A DNA stretch of 64,000 bases from Hydrogenovibrio sp965140365 (GCA_965140365.1 OZ223196.1), one strand, 5' to 3'. Shown: positions 40,249-49,664, numbered from the stretch's first letter. Program-made: numbers and translations. The notes: a model not told the origin generated them from the letters alone.

Positions 40249-42276
40249 TTAATGAATTTTCAACGTAATCGGTAAGGCACGCGGTAAATTACAGAACTGA
40301 CTATCCGGGTTAGTTGCACAGGTCTCGCTACCGTCATTACCGGAAAATGCATTACGGGAATAGGTCATGGTAGCATCCATTCCCAAGAAGTCGCCATAGC
40401 TATAGGTATAAGCCTGAACGTATTTTGATAACTCTTTGGTGTACAGATTGTACACCGGTTTAGAACTACTAAGGCCCGTCAAACAACTCGGGTTTTGAAA
40501 CGCATTACCGGTTGCCACGGCATTACGGCTATTGGTTTGATTCATCGGACTAGATTCACTGATTGGTGTCATACCGGAACCGGAACAAATAGGAAGCAAA
40601 CCGGCCGCCTGATAAGAAGCAATGGCACGCCCGACAATCGCTCTAAAGGTACCATTTGGCCCCCAAAGGGTTGTATTGCTTACAAACTTTGATTGATCAA
40701 TAGTTGTTCCACTGCATGACGCCGAACCGGCCGCGGTTACAAAATCGCAAGTATTGAACTTGGCAAACGTTAAATTTGGTGTATCGGCACAATCCGTTCC
40801 TCCCGATACCGGAGCGGTCGAACCAGTACAAGATGAAAAACTACCAGCCAAGGCCGGAACCACATATGCATAGTCCGGACACTTTGAAACATCAACCGCT
40901 TGAAATTTGAGTAAATCTTGCGGGCTTGCTGTTACAACCTGCCCTTTTAATATACACCCGGGACTTGCTGGGTTTGTTACCGAACTGGCATCAACAAAAA
41001 TAGGATTCGTTTTCATGTACTCCCAAAGGGCATTCACATAACTGGTGTAATAGTCATTGCCCATTGGTGCATTCGATGCTTGTGCGGCATCAAAAAGCTG
41101 GATAGGCGCGTAAAGCGTGGTTGTATCAGCCGGAATGGCCCCACCCGTCTTAGATGTTGCAAAATAGTTGGCCGTTAAATCCGGCGTAGCAGGTTCGACG
41201 TACTTCCAAGGAACATCAAAGGTTTCATAAACATCGTAAATGGCTTTGTAAACGGCTGCTGTCCCCTGTGAAATGGCATCTTCCGTTGCTCCGGCATAAC
41301 CATTACCCGTTAAAACAGAATCCGGTAAATAACTGGAAGTTCCCAGTGTGCTAGCAGAACCGAAATACTGCATATAATTAACATAGGTTGTATCCAAAGT
41401 AAGTTGCTCACAGGTTCCATCTGATGCTGTACACTTAGGCGGTGGACTCGGCACCTGATTCAAATAGGTAAATTCAGCGGTAAAGAAACCAGGCGTTCTT
41501 GGATCATTTACACTAGGGGTTTGTTCATAAGTAAATTGTTCAAATGACAAATAAAGTGTTCCTGACGAACCATCTGGAATATACACAACTCCGCCATCCT
41601 TATTAGGAAAAGAAAAGTCATCGGTCATATACTCCATCGTAGTACTTTTTGTACCGACATAGAGTCCATCACTATTTTTAGCAAAATGCACCGTGTTTCC
41701 ACCATAGGCCGCAGCCAAGTACAAAGCTGTCGCACCCGCATTTTTATTAATCGTACGCACGGCAACATGGTAAGCTAAATATTTAACGAACTGCGTCGTC
41801 ATTTCATACTGGCCAATGCTCTCATTGTTGGTATTTTTAAACGTTAAAGAAAGGGTTTTAGAGTTAGAAAGGGTTTTAGAATTGTTCGCTTCACTGAAAC
41901 CGGCAAGCGTTCCTTTCACACTCAAGGTCTCATCAGCCTCTAATGAACACGGCAACGCCTTCGAAACACCATTACACTGATACGACACATTGGTTAAATA
42001 AGACGCATCGTTGACATCCACAGTATTGACGGTAACAGAAGAACCGGATGTGTTTTTAAAGACGAAAACCGGCTTATAATTAAACTGCGGGCCTGTGGGG
42101 TCATTATAGTAAAGCGTTTCGCCGATATTTTCTTCGTAAGACAGTTCCAGTTTAGAAGTTGGAGTAGCTGCATCAAGGTTATCTGAAGAACTTGATGAAC
42201 TACCGCCGCCACAAGCGGATATAAATAAAGAGAGCGTGAAAACAACTAAAAATTTCAATCCGTGAATGACCTTCAT
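40249..42276 (-). CDS. Large lipoprotein of unknown function, possibly a GH64/thaumatin-like fold
   Basis: A 675-residue lipoprotein with signal peptide and lipobox ISACGGGSSSSSS. I cannot name it. Residues about 30-150 look like an immunoglobulin-like beta domain with a disulfide pair (SYQCNGVSKALPCSL). The remainder is rich in Thr, Ser, Asn, Tyr and paired cysteines. Two segments recall bacterial GH64 beta-1,3-glucanases or thaumatin-like proteins: GGVVYIPDGSSGTLYLSFEQF and the C-terminal NLYTKELSKYVQAYTYSYGDFLGMDATMTYS, in which Tyr/Asp-rich FAYDDV-type motifs of GH64 appear only loosely. This is a weak guess. It is exported and probably surface exposed, and the gene is transcribed alone, with the tRNA genes upstream. 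Confidence 0.7.
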   Translation of the reverse strand: MKVIHGLKFLVVFTLSLFISACGGGSSSSSSDNLDAATPTSKLELSYEENIGETLYYNDPTGPQFNYKPVFVFKNTSGSSVTVNTVDVNDASYLTNVSYQCNGVSKALPCSLEADETLSVKGTLAGFSEANNSKTLSNSKTLSLTFKNTNNESIGQYEMTTQFVKYLAYHVAVRTINKNAGATALYLAAAYGGNTVHFAKNSDGLYVGTKSTTMEYMTDDFSFPNKDGGVVYIPDGSSGTLYLSFEQFTYEQTPSVNDPRTPGFFTAEFTYLNQVPSPPPKCTASDGTCEQLTLDTTYVNYMQYFGSASTLGTSSYLPDSVLTGNGYAGATEDAISQGTAAVYKAIYDVYETFDVPWKYVEPATPDLTANYFATSKTGGAIPADTTTLYAPIQLFDAAQASNAPMGNDYYTSYVNALWEYMKTNPIFVDASSVTNPASPGCILKGQVVTASPQDLLKFQAVDVSKCPDYAYVVPALAGSFSSCTGSTAPVSGGTDCADTPNLTFAKFNTCDFVTAAGSASCSGTTIDQSKFVSNTTLWGPNGTFRAIVGRAIASYQAAGLLPICSGSGMTPISESSPMNQTNSRNAVATGNAFQNPSCLTGLSSSKPVYNLYTKELSKYVQAYTYSYGDFLGMDATMTYSRNAFSGNDGSETCATNPDSQFCNLPRALPITLKIH

Positions 42277-42475
42277 ACCGTTATCCTTTCCGAAAACTGA
42301 GTGCTTACTGACAAAACCGGTTAAGAGCTTCTTTGCGCATTATCCGAATATTGAATTTTCCCCGAGTATAAAACACTTAAAGGATAAAAGAAAACACTAT
42401 GATACGAAAGTCACAAAAACATCACACAAACGGTTAAATGCGAAATATTTTGACGACGGGAAAATAAAGAAAATT

Positions 42476-42552
42476 TGGTACGACCGAGTGGATTCGAACC
42501 ACCGACCCCCACCATGTCAAGGTGGTGCTCTAACCAGCTGAGCTACGGTCGT
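42476..42552 (-). tRNA. tRNA-Val (GAC)
   Basis: A 77-nt tRNA with the CCA end encoded. The acceptor arms ACGACCG and CGGTCGT pair perfectly, U8-A9 is followed by the D arm GCTC, and the anticodon stem CCACC/GGTGG holds loop TTGACAT with anticodon GAC. The T arm contains GGTTCGAATCC. Confidence 0.97.
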
Positions 42553-42577
42553 ATATAGAGAATATACGAAAAGTAAA

Positions 42578-42664
42578 TGGTACCAGTGGGCGGACTCGAA
42601 CCGCCACGGTGTTGCCACCAACGGATTTTGAATCCGTCATGTCTACCAATTTCATCACACTGGC
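42578..42664 (-). tRNA. tRNA-Leu (CAA)
   Basis: An 87-nt class II tRNA with a long variable arm and encoded CCA. The acceptor GCCAGTG pairs with CACTGGT (one G-U). The anticodon stem ACGGA/TCCGT holds loop TTCAAAA with anticodon CAA (UUG codons), and the T arm contains GGTTCGAGTCC. It is 25 bases upstream of tRNA-Val on the same strand, so probably co-transcribed. Confidence 0.97.
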
Positions 42665-42758
42665 GCTGTGAAAAGATGTGCGAATTATAGAGAGATTCCC
42701 TGGGCAAGTCAAACGTTTTTCCAGGAAAAATCGCTTAAAAAGCGCCTTTTTTCGCGCA

Positions 42759-43901
42759 TCAATCGAGTTTGTTGCTTAAGTCTTTGATTTTACGTACCCA
42801 AGGCGAAATGCCGAAGTTTTGCTTGTAACGCTTAGCGGCTTTATCGGCTTCAGTGCGAGAGGCATAACTGCCGGTCAACAAAACGTAATAGGCCTCGCCT
42901 TTTCGTTCCAACGGTATGATTTTGGCTCCGTCCAGACCTTTTTCACGAATCATTTTCTCAACCGAGCTGCGCTCTTGCATACTGGCCAACTGCAAGGTGT
43001 AATTAAAAGCCGGTTCTTCCAACAGCCATTTCACATCGGCGGTGTAGTTTTTCACCGGGGTTTCAGTCGTCGGTTCCGTTGGTTTTTCAACCTTTTTCAC
43101 CAAACGTACCACCGGTTGATCCAGGGGTTTCACTTTCGGTTGTGCCGGTTCGGTTATGGACGGTTCCTTGACCGTTTCTTCCTTAATGGAGACATTGGCC
43201 GCTCCTGCCGCCTGACCTCCCTCTTCCATCTCGGCCGGATTAATGTGCAAGTGTTTCAGAATCACTTCGAGCTTTTTATCAATCCCCTGGGTATATTCTT
43301 GCAGCTTCTGCTCCAAAATATCCGTGGTCACCACATTCGGAGCTAAAGCGTCAGAGGATGGCACTGTCTCGGTCACGGTTTGACTTTCAACCGTTTCTGC
43401 CGTTACCAACGGTTGCTTCTTCAAGGCCGCCAATTCCTTTTCCAAAGTAGCGACACGCTGCTGTAATTGGTCGAATAATTCGCTTTTTCCACCGGTAGCC
43501 ACCGACTTTTTCAATTCCGCAACCGACTCTTTTAATAAAGTGACTTCGCGCATTGAGTCTTCTTTCACGGCCAACACTTTTTGCAGCTCGTTATGAATGC
43601 TGGTGTAGGCGATGTACACCACGCCGAGAATTGTCAGCAACAGTGACAACATGATCACCACGCCAAAGAAAGAGGCTTTGCTGGATTTTGGTTTCGATGA
43701 TTTGGTGTCATTGGATGATGTCGGTCTTTTCGGGGTACTGGGCATAACTTCCTCTGCGGCATTGAGCCAATCGTTCAAGGTATGTTCGGAGCTGTGGGTA
43801 TCGCGGCTTTGGCGCGATGAAGACATTTGCTGAGCCTGGCTTTCAATTGCTTCCAGCAACTCGGCTCTTTCTTTTTCCAATTCTGAGATGGTTTGGGCCA
43901 T
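42759..43901 (-). CDS. SPOR-domain membrane protein
   Basis: A 380-residue protein with a cytoplasmic N-terminus of about 80 residues, one TM helix (about 83-103, FFGVVIMLSLLLTILGVVYIAY), a coiled coil (about 120-175) and a Pro/Thr/Glu-rich linker. A C-terminal SPOR domain (about 300-372) carries FNYTLQLASMQERSSVEKMI and YYVLLTGSYASRTEADKAAKR. SPOR domains bind denuded peptidoglycan at the division septum, as in FtsN or DamX. The topology (single pass, SPOR in the periplasm) matches DamX-like proteins; the identity is not fixed. ATG 43901 (MAQTISELEKE) is used; a TTG 17 codons upstream is the alternative. It diverges from the small membrane-protein gene at 44052. Confidence 0.88.
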   Translation of the reverse strand: MAQTISELEKERAELLEAIESQAQQMSSSRQSRDTHSSEHTLNDWLNAAEEVMPSTPKRPTSSNDTKSSKPKSSKASFFGVVIMLSLLLTILGVVYIAYTSIHNELQKVLAVKEDSMREVTLLKESVAELKKSVATGGKSELFDQLQQRVATLEKELAALKKQPLVTAETVESQTVTETVPSSDALAPNVVTTDILEQKLQEYTQGIDKKLEVILKHLHINPAEMEEGGQAAGAANVSIKEETVKEPSITEPAQPKVKPLDQPVVRLVKKVEKPTEPTTETPVKNYTADVKWLLEEPAFNYTLQLASMQERSSVEKMIREKGLDGAKIIPLERKGEAYYVLLTGSYASRTEADKAAKRYKQNFGISPWVRKIKDLSNKLD

Positions 43902-44051
43902 TCGACAAACACTTCGTAACGGATTAATGGGAGCGATTAATTTCACTTTCAACCGCTTCTGTATTGTAGAATGTTACATGACCTTTGCAAAGGGAAATTT
44001 TACGGATTCCTGCTAACGGCGGCGGGAAGTAATAAGGATAGAAAAAAGTCT

Positions 44052-44240
44052 ATGCACAGTATCGGTTTGGATGATGTCGGTTCCGCTTTATTAATTACTT
44101 TGGTAATGCTGGTGGTCAGTCTTACCGTGGTGGGATTAGCCATGTGGTGGCTGTACCGTTTTTTTAAAAATAAAGACGAAAAAAACGCACAAAAAACCAA
44201 CCACGCCGATGACGCTTCTAATCGCTCCAAATCCGAATAG
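44052..44240 (+). CDS. Small single-pass membrane protein, unknown function
   Basis: A 62-residue protein starting at ATG 44052 (MHSIGLDDVG) with AAGGAT about 14 bases upstream. One TM helix (about 11-33, LITLVMLVVSLTVVGLAMWWLYRF) is followed by a short basic then polar tail (KNKDEKNAQKTNHADDASNRSKSE). No recognisable domain. It is divergent from the SPOR-domain gene and convergent with ychJ. The strand has no better ORF here. Confidence 0.6.
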   Translation: MHSIGLDDVGSALLITLVMLVVSLTVVGLAMWWLYRFFKNKDEKNAQKTNHADDASNRSKSE

Positions 44241-44251
44241 AAACGCCTGGT

Positions 44252-44650
44252 TTAGGAAACCTCTCCGCTGACATACACCCAGTGATCATTGGCATCACGC
44301 TTAAATCGGCTTTTTTCCGTCATCACGCCTTTTTCACTGCCGAATTCGCTGTCCAGCTCGTATTCCGCCCGAAACACCACCATGCCTTTTGCATCCTTTT
44401 CTGTGCCTTGCTTGGTTTTCACAATTCGCAACTTGCACCATTGCAAGCCGACTTCAAAGGTAAAATCACCAGGCCTGGTGGTTTTATCCCAAGTTTGCAA
44501 GATATAATCTTTCAGGTGTAATGCATAAGCCGTATAACGTGAGCGCATTAACTGCTCAGCCGTGGCCGGGAAAGCCACCCCGGAATGAAACGGCTGGCAG
44601 CATTCGGCATACGACTTTTTCGACCCACACAGACAAAGCGCTTCACTCAT
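44252..44650 (-). CDS. YchJ family (UPF0225) SEC-C motif protein
   Basis: A 132-residue cytoplasmic protein with an N-terminal SEC-C zinc motif (CLCGSKKSYAECCQPFH, residues 6-22) and the YchJ domain YTAYALHLKDYILQTW (about 43-58). The family name comes from E. coli YchJ and no activity is proven. It starts just inside the end of the MATE gene (4-base ATGA overlap), so it is co-transcribed with it. A 26-base near-perfect palindrome centred on CCAGGCCTGG (44461-44486, one mismatch) lies inside the gene. It has the same layout as terminators elsewhere in the window. Confidence 0.9.
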   Translation of the reverse strand: MSEALCLCGSKKSYAECCQPFHSGVAFPATAEQLMRSRYTAYALHLKDYILQTWDKTTRPGDFTFEVGLQWCKLRIVKTKQGTEKDAKGMVVFRAEYELDSEFGSEKGVMTEKSRFKRDANDHWVYVSGEVS

Positions 44651-46044
44651 TGCAACTCCCCTGCTTTCACCAAATAACGAACCCGCTGACGCAAATTAAG
44701 TGACAAAAGCACTGCGGCCAGCATCAGCCCCAGCAAAATACCAATCCAAAAACCCATCACCCCTTGCGGCGCCCAAAACCAATCGACGAAGGCCAGCGCA
44801 TAACCTAAACCAAGACCAATCAGCCAGTAACTGATAAAGGTGACCACCATGATAATACGCGTACTGTGTAAACCGCGTAAGGCACCAGCACAACCAACTT
44901 GAACCGCATCAAAGAGCTGATACATCGCCGCCAGCCATAGCAAGCTGCCCGCCAGTGTAATCACGTCCGCATCCGGCGAATAAAGTGCGGCAATCGGGTA
45001 AGCCAGCCAGTACGTCAGTCCGGCCGTCACCAAACTGATCAGGCCTGAAAAACCGATTCCCGTTACCAACGATTGCTTCACGGCCTGTAAGCGTCCCTGC
45101 CCGTAAGCCAACCCGGTGCGTACGGTAATCGCCATCGCCACGCTCAGCGGAATCATAAAAACCATAGAGGTATAACTAATGGCGACTTGGTGCGCAGCAA
45201 TCACGACCGTGCCAAGCTGAGCGATAAACAATGCGATAAAACTGAACAGACTGACTTCAAACAATAAGGCCAGCGTATTCGGAACCCCCAGCGCCAACAA
45301 ATCTCGAATGCCGTTTTGCCAACTGGGCAAGCTGAACCTTGCCCAATGCAAGGCCACCAAATGCGAGGTGTGGCGTGAAGCCAGCACATACAATACCGCC
45401 ATCAACAACATTGCCCACATCACGATCGCCGAAGCGATGCCGCAACCGGCAGCGCCATAAGCGTCAACCGGCCCCCAACCGTAAATAAACATAGCATTCA
45501 GCGGAATATTCATCACCAAAGCCAAGCCACTGATAATCATGGTTGGAACGGTTAGCCCTAACCCTTCCCAAAAAAAACGAAACGCTTGATAGAGCGCAAT
45601 ACCGGGCAATCCAAAGGCAATATAAAACAGATAATCATCGGTCAAGCGGTAAACCGCTGGCGGCAGCGCCAACCAATCCAGCACCCATTGCAAATGCATT
45701 AAAACAAATAACGAAAAGAGGCCTAACGGAATCGATAACCAAATTGCCTGATGCAGAAATTGGGTCACGTCGCCCCAGGCTTCGCGGCCTTTTTGGCGAG
45801 CCACAATCGGCGTCACCGCCAACAGTACACCGGTCGCAATCATAAACACCGGAAATAACAAACTGGAGCCTAACCCAATGGCCGCCAAATCGTCGGTACC
45901 CACCTGACCGGACATAATCGTGTCCACGACGCCCAGCCCGGTTAAAGCCAGTTGCGCCAATAAAATCGGTACAGACAAATGCACCAGCTGTTTCAACTCC
46001 AGCCAATATCCACTGACGGGGTTCGAAGTGGTGCTATTTGTCAT
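44647..46044 (-). CDS. MATE family multidrug efflux transporter (NorM-like)
   Basis: A 465-residue inner-membrane antiporter with 12 predicted TM helices. ATG 46044 (MTNSTTSNPVSGYWLELKQLV) is chosen as it begins just ahead of the first helix; the frame is open 42 codons further. Family features include VDTIMSGQVGTDDLAAIGLGSSL near the N-terminus, with conserved Asp in the first half, and VPNTLALLFEVSLFS in the second. NorM-type pumps export cationic drugs in exchange for sodium or protons. The start overlaps the end of the upstream gene by 11 bases, consistent with an operon that also includes ychJ. Confidence 0.92.
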   Translation of the reverse strand: MTNSTTSNPVSGYWLELKQLVHLSVPILLAQLALTGLGVVDTIMSGQVGTDDLAAIGLGSSLLFPVFMIATGVLLAVTPIVARQKGREAWGDVTQFLHQAIWLSIPLGLFSLFVLMHLQWVLDWLALPPAVYRLTDDYLFYIAFGLPGIALYQAFRFFWEGLGLTVPTMIISGLALVMNIPLNAMFIYGWGPVDAYGAAGCGIASAIVMWAMLLMAVLYVLASRHTSHLVALHWARFSLPSWQNGIRDLLALGVPNTLALLFEVSLFSFIALFIAQLGTVVIAAHQVAISYTSMVFMIPLSVAMAITVRTGLAYGQGRLQAVKQSLVTGIGFSGLISLVTAGLTYWLAYPIAALYSPDADVITLAGSLLWLAAMYQLFDAVQVGCAGALRGLHSTRIIMVVTFISYWLIGLGLGYALAFVDWFWAPQGVMGFWIGILLGLMLAAVLLSLNLRQRVRYLVKAGELQ

Positions 46045-46465
46045 GCGATGTGTTGGTTTCGGATTCAGAAGTCGGTTTACTTGACGTGGAAGACGAATCC
46101 GCCGGATGGTCTCTTGGAGCGTCTTCCTCGCGTTCCCAATAGCGATCTTCCAAGGTCGGATCCAACTCATCGCTCAACTCAGAGGCATCACTCGGCAGCT
46201 GAATGATTTTGTCCGACCAGAACAGAATAATTAAGACTTTCAGCCCCCAGAAAATCATGGCGTACACCACCAACGCGAACACCAATACCACGGGCAGGCC
46301 CAGTAACAAATCGACAAACAAAGCCTGCCCGGCAAAGACTTTCTGTAAAAACGCTTTTTCGATAAACGCGAAGTACAACCAATAGCCTGTGCCGCTCAAG
46401 CTGGCGAGCCAAACCCACCAGTTCAACGGATACGCGATACGGGAATTTTTAAATAAACAAAACAT
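46034..46465 (-). CDS. Two-helix membrane protein of unknown function
   Basis: A 143-residue protein with two or three hydrophobic segments (about 13-35, 50-72 and an adjacent FWGLKVLIILFW). A 60-residue acidic Ser/Asp/Glu-rich tail follows, typical of an intrinsically disordered cytoplasmic end (LPSDASELSDELDPTLEDRYWER). I do not recognise a family. It lies between nudF (gap about 15 bases) and the MATE gene (overlap), in an alr-nudF-this-MATE-ychJ cluster on one strand. Confidence 0.7.
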   Translation of the reverse strand: MFCLFKNSRIAYPLNWWVWLASLSGTGYWLYFAFIEKAFLQKVFAGQALFVDLLLGLPVVLVFALVVYAMIFWGLKVLIILFWSDKIIQLPSDASELSDELDPTLEDRYWEREEDAPRDHPADSSSTSSKPTSESETNTSHDK

Positions 46466-46480
46466 CAGACAACGTTATCC

Positions 46481-47092
46481 TCAAGGCATTTGGAGCTTTT
46501 GGAGCTTTTGAAAAAACAACCATTGTAAAGCAATAATGGTGCTGGCGACATTGAATTCCGCTCGTCCGAGCTTGGCTTTCGCGGTTTCAAAGTCCATTTT
46601 CAACAAACGGATGTCTTCCACTTCATGGGCTTGGCCAGCATGGTCAGGCAAGGCCATCGAATCGACTTCCGCCGCATACAAATGGAGTATTTCATCACTG
46701 CCGCCCGGGCTGGGATAAAACTCGCAGATAAACTCAAATTCGGCTTCTTTTACGCCGGCCTCTTCATAAGCCTCACGCGCACAGGCCTGCAATTTGGTTT
46801 CACCGTCATCAATCATGCCCGCGACCGGTTCAATCAGCCAGGCCTGGGCGTTTTGCTCGGTGGCATGCGTTAGGGCACCGGCCCGGCATTGCTCGACCAA
46901 CACCACTTTTTCCGCGGCTAAATCATACAACAACGCCACCACCGCTTGCCCGCGGCCAAACAACTCCCGTTCAATCCAAGGCGTCCACCCACCCTGAAAC
47001 AAAGTATGACGGAAGGTCAGCCGGTCAATTTTAAAAAAACCGTCGTAACCACGTTGTTTTTGCTTCAGTTCAATGCGTTTATCGTCGCCCAT
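46481..47092 (-). CDS. nudF: ADP-ribose pyrophosphatase, NUDIX family
   Basis: A 203-residue NUDIX hydrolase. The NUDIX box GMIDDGETKLQACAREAYEEAGV (about residues 93-115) has the expected G, E, R-E and EE positions. The N-terminal domain (LTFRHTLFQGGWTPWIERELFGRGQAV) and the later FYPSPGGSDEILHLYAAEVD match ADP-ribose diphosphatases, which clear free ADP-ribose to AMP and ribose-5-phosphate. The alr stop and the nudF start overlap as TGATG, indicating translational coupling. A CCAGGCCTGG copy (46838) falls within the NUDIX region and is read as QAW. Confidence 0.92.
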   Translation of the reverse strand: MGDDKRIELKQKQRGYDGFFKIDRLTFRHTLFQGGWTPWIERELFGRGQAVVALLYDLAAEKVVLVEQCRAGALTHATEQNAQAWLIEPVAGMIDDGETKLQACAREAYEEAGVKEAEFEFICEFYPSPGGSDEILHLYAAEVDSMALPDHAGQAHEVEDIRLLKMDFETAKAKLGRAEFNVASTIIALQWLFFQKLQKLQMP

Positions 47093-48168
47093 CAGTCTTT
47101 CACCTCAACTCTCGGTACCCGCTGGGTGACATCGCACAACAGCTCATACCCGATGGTACCGCAAGCCTGAGCAATGACATCCACAGGCAAGCCTCGACCC
47201 CACAAAATGACTTCGTCGCCCAACGCGACTTTGTCGGCCATTTCGGTCACATCCACCGTTAACATATCCATCGACACTCGTCCGGCCATCGGCATTCGCT
47301 GCCCTTGAATTAACACCGGTGTTCCGGTTGGCGCACAACGTGGATAACCGTCCCCATAACCGGCGGCCACCACCGCAATCAAACTCCGTCGTTTCGCTGT
47401 CCACGTTTGGCCATACCCGACGGTTTCCCCGGCTTCGACCCATTTCAAACTGGTGATTTCAGAAGCCAACGTCATGGCCGGTTGCAAGCCAGGAACGGTT
47501 TCCTCAGTAGCACAGGCACCGTACAACATAATCCCCGGGCGCACCCATTCGAAATGGCTTTGTGGATAACGCTGCACACCGGCCGAATTGGCCAGACTTC
47601 TTGGACAATTCAGTTTTTGCGCAACCCGATTGAAAATAGACAATTGTTGTAACGTAAAGTCGTCGGATGTATCGGCGGAGGCAAAGTGCGACATTAAGTT
47701 CAAATTAACCGGCATGGAGAGGCTGTCAACAGCCGCAAACACTTGTTCAACCTCACTTTCTTCAAAGCCCAGACGATGCATACCGGTGTCTAATTTGAGC
47801 CAAAGGTTCAGCGGAGTGGTGATTCGGCTTTCTTTCAACCAATTCAGTTGTTCCCAATTATGTATGGAAAATTCCAGACGGTGCTGCACGGCCAGTTCCA
47901 GCTCCGCTGCTGTAAACAGTCCTTCCAAAATGACGATTGGATGTAAAAAGCCTTTTTGACGCAAAAAAATCGCTTCATCAATGGAAGCCACCCCAAAACC
48001 ATCCGCTTCAGCCAGCTCACGCGCCACACGTTCGGCACCGTGACCATAGCCGTTGGATTTAATAATGGCCAGCACTTTAGCTTTTGGCGCAAAGCGTTTT
48101 ACGACACACAAGTTATTATGAAAGGCATTTAAATGAATACGGGCTTGAATGGGACGATACGCAGTCAT
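47092..48168 (-). CDS. alr: Alanine racemase
   Basis: A 358-residue PLP enzyme that makes D-alanine for peptidoglycan. ATG 48168 (MTAYRPIQARIHLNAF) is preferred over 48183. The PLP lysine is K37 in AIIKSNGYGHG. TVGYGQTWTAKRRSLIAVVAAGYGDGYPR (about 258-286) includes the catalytic Tyr (VGYGQTW). MAGRVSMDMLTVD is the C-terminal domain motif. It lies after dnaB in the conserved rpsF-rpsR-rplI-dnaB-alr arrangement, and is coupled to nudF. Confidence 0.97.
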   Translation of the reverse strand: MTAYRPIQARIHLNAFHNNLCVVKRFAPKAKVLAIIKSNGYGHGAERVARELAEADGFGVASIDEAIFLRQKGFLHPIVILEGLFTAAELELAVQHRLEFSIHNWEQLNWLKESRITTPLNLWLKLDTGMHRLGFEESEVEQVFAAVDSLSMPVNLNLMSHFASADTSDDFTLQQLSIFNRVAQKLNCPRSLANSAGVQRYPQSHFEWVRPGIMLYGACATEETVPGLQPAMTLASEITSLKWVEAGETVGYGQTWTAKRRSLIAVVAAGYGDGYPRCAPTGTPVLIQGQRMPMAGRVSMDMLTVDVTEMADKVALGDEVILWGRGLPVDVIAQACGTIGYELLCDVTQRVPRVEVKD

Positions 48169-48242
48169 GGCATCATCCAGCATCGTAAGAGAGGTTGTTC
48201 AGACATCCTGTGGCTACCTTTTTTCAGGCGGTTAACAAATAA

Positions 48243-49664
48243 TCAGTAAGGATCGTCGGGCACATCAAACCCGGCATAATTTTCGAATTTGGTGTATTGC
48301 CCCATAAAGGTCAAGCGAATATTCGCCAAAGCACCGTTACGGTGTTTGCCGAGAATGATTTCTGCCGTGCCTTTATCGTCGGTATCCGGGTTATAGACTT
48401 CGTCACGATAGATAAAAATGATCAAATCAGCATCCTGCTCAATCGCCCCTGACTCACGCAAGTCTGCCATTTTAGGGCGCTTATCCGGACGCTGTTCCAG
48501 ATTACGACTCAACTGAGACAACGCGATTACCGGCACATTCAACTCTTTTGCAATGGCCTTCAATCCTCGTGAAATTTCGGAAATTTCATTCACACGATTA
48601 TCGGTATTCGTGGAACCGCGCATCAATTGCAGGTAATCGATGACGATCAGGCCGAGACCGGTCATTTTTTCTTCCGGATTTTCAGCGCCCTCTTCAACGG
48701 CTTTTTTGAACTGAGCATCACGAATGTCTTTGTCGATGCGACGCGCCCTGGCCCGTAAATCCGTGATCATCAAGGCGGGGGTATCGTCAATAAAGAATTG
48801 GGTTTGCGACAACATACTGACCGCCTTATTCAAGCTCGGCCAATCTTCCTGTTGCAATTTACCGGTTCGAATACGCTCGGCATCGATTTTACCGATGGAG
48901 CTAATCATTCTCAGCACCAGTTGTTCTCCCGGCATCTCCATACTAAAGACCGCCACCGGATTATTTTGCATGGCGACATTCTCGGCCAGGTTCATCGAAA
49001 AAGTGGTTTTCCCCATCGACGGGCGCCCCGCGACAATCACCAAGTCACCATTCTGCAAGCCGGAGGTCACTTCATCAAATTCCGTCAATTTAGTGGCCAG
49101 CCCCGTAATCGACCCGTCGGAGTTAAAACGCTCGTCAATCGTACTGACCGCCCGACTCAACAAGGTTTCCATGGTCTCATATTCGCGCTGTTTGCCGGAA
49201 CCATGTTCGGCAATCCCCATTACTCGGGATTCAGCCAAATCGAGCACTTCACGAATATCTTTGCCCTGCGGGAAGTAACTCGCTTCGGAAATTTCATTGG
49301 AAACCGCAATCAAAGAGCGCAAAATAGATTTTTCCCGAACGGTCTCTGCGTAGAACTCAATATTCACCGAACCTGGCGTATTCGACACCAAGTCGATCAA
49401 ATACTGTTTATCGCCCACATCCTCCAGCTTACCGGTGGATTCGAGCATTTCAATGACCGTGACCAAATCGAAAGGCTTATTGCGCTCGCTAAGTTGGGTG
49501 ATGGCGGTGTAAATCAACTGATGTTGATGGGTATAAAAATCCTCCGCTTTCAGCACCACCGAGATGTCGGAAAACTTTTCATTATCCAACATCAGTCCAC
49601 CGATAACAGACTGTTCGGATTCAATCGAATGCGGCGGGGTTTTAAATAGAGCTTCTTGAGTCAT
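48243..49664 (-). CDS. dnaB: Replicative DNA helicase DnaB
   Basis: A 473-residue helicase, the ring motor of the replisome. The N-terminal DnaG-interacting domain (PPHSIESEQSVIGGLMLD onward, to about 150) is joined by a linker to the RecA-like domain. The Walker A motif AGRPSMGKTTFSMN is at about 206-219. The Walker B/H3 region LGLIVIDYLQLM is at about 319-330. LSQLSRNLEQRPDKRPKMADLRESGAIEQDADLI (the arginine-finger region) follows. No intein is present. Length matches the family. Confidence 0.98.
   Translation of the reverse strand: MTQEALFKTPPHSIESEQSVIGGLMLDNEKFSDISVVLKAEDFYTHQHQLIYTAITQLSERNKPFDLVTVIEMLESTGKLEDVGDKQYLIDLVSNTPGSVNIEFYAETVREKSILRSLIAVSNEISEASYFPQGKDIREVLDLAESRVMGIAEHGSGKQREYETMETLLSRAVSTIDERFNSDGSITGLATKLTEFDEVTSGLQNGDLVIVAGRPSMGKTTFSMNLAENVAMQNNPVAVFSMEMPGEQLVLRMISSIGKIDAERIRTGKLQQEDWPSLNKAVSMLSQTQFFIDDTPALMITDLRARARRIDKDIRDAQFKKAVEEGAENPEEKMTGLGLIVIDYLQLMRGSTNTDNRVNEISEISRGLKAIAKELNVPVIALSQLSRNLEQRPDKRPKMADLRESGAIEQDADLIIFIYRDEVYNPDTDDKGTAEIILGKHRNGALANIRLTFMGQYTKFENYAGFDVPDDPY

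Noticed and set aside
42720..42758. Terminator after the SPOR-domain gene
   Set aside because: Short GC arms and T-runs are present, but no stem of more than four or five pairs could be built with confidence.
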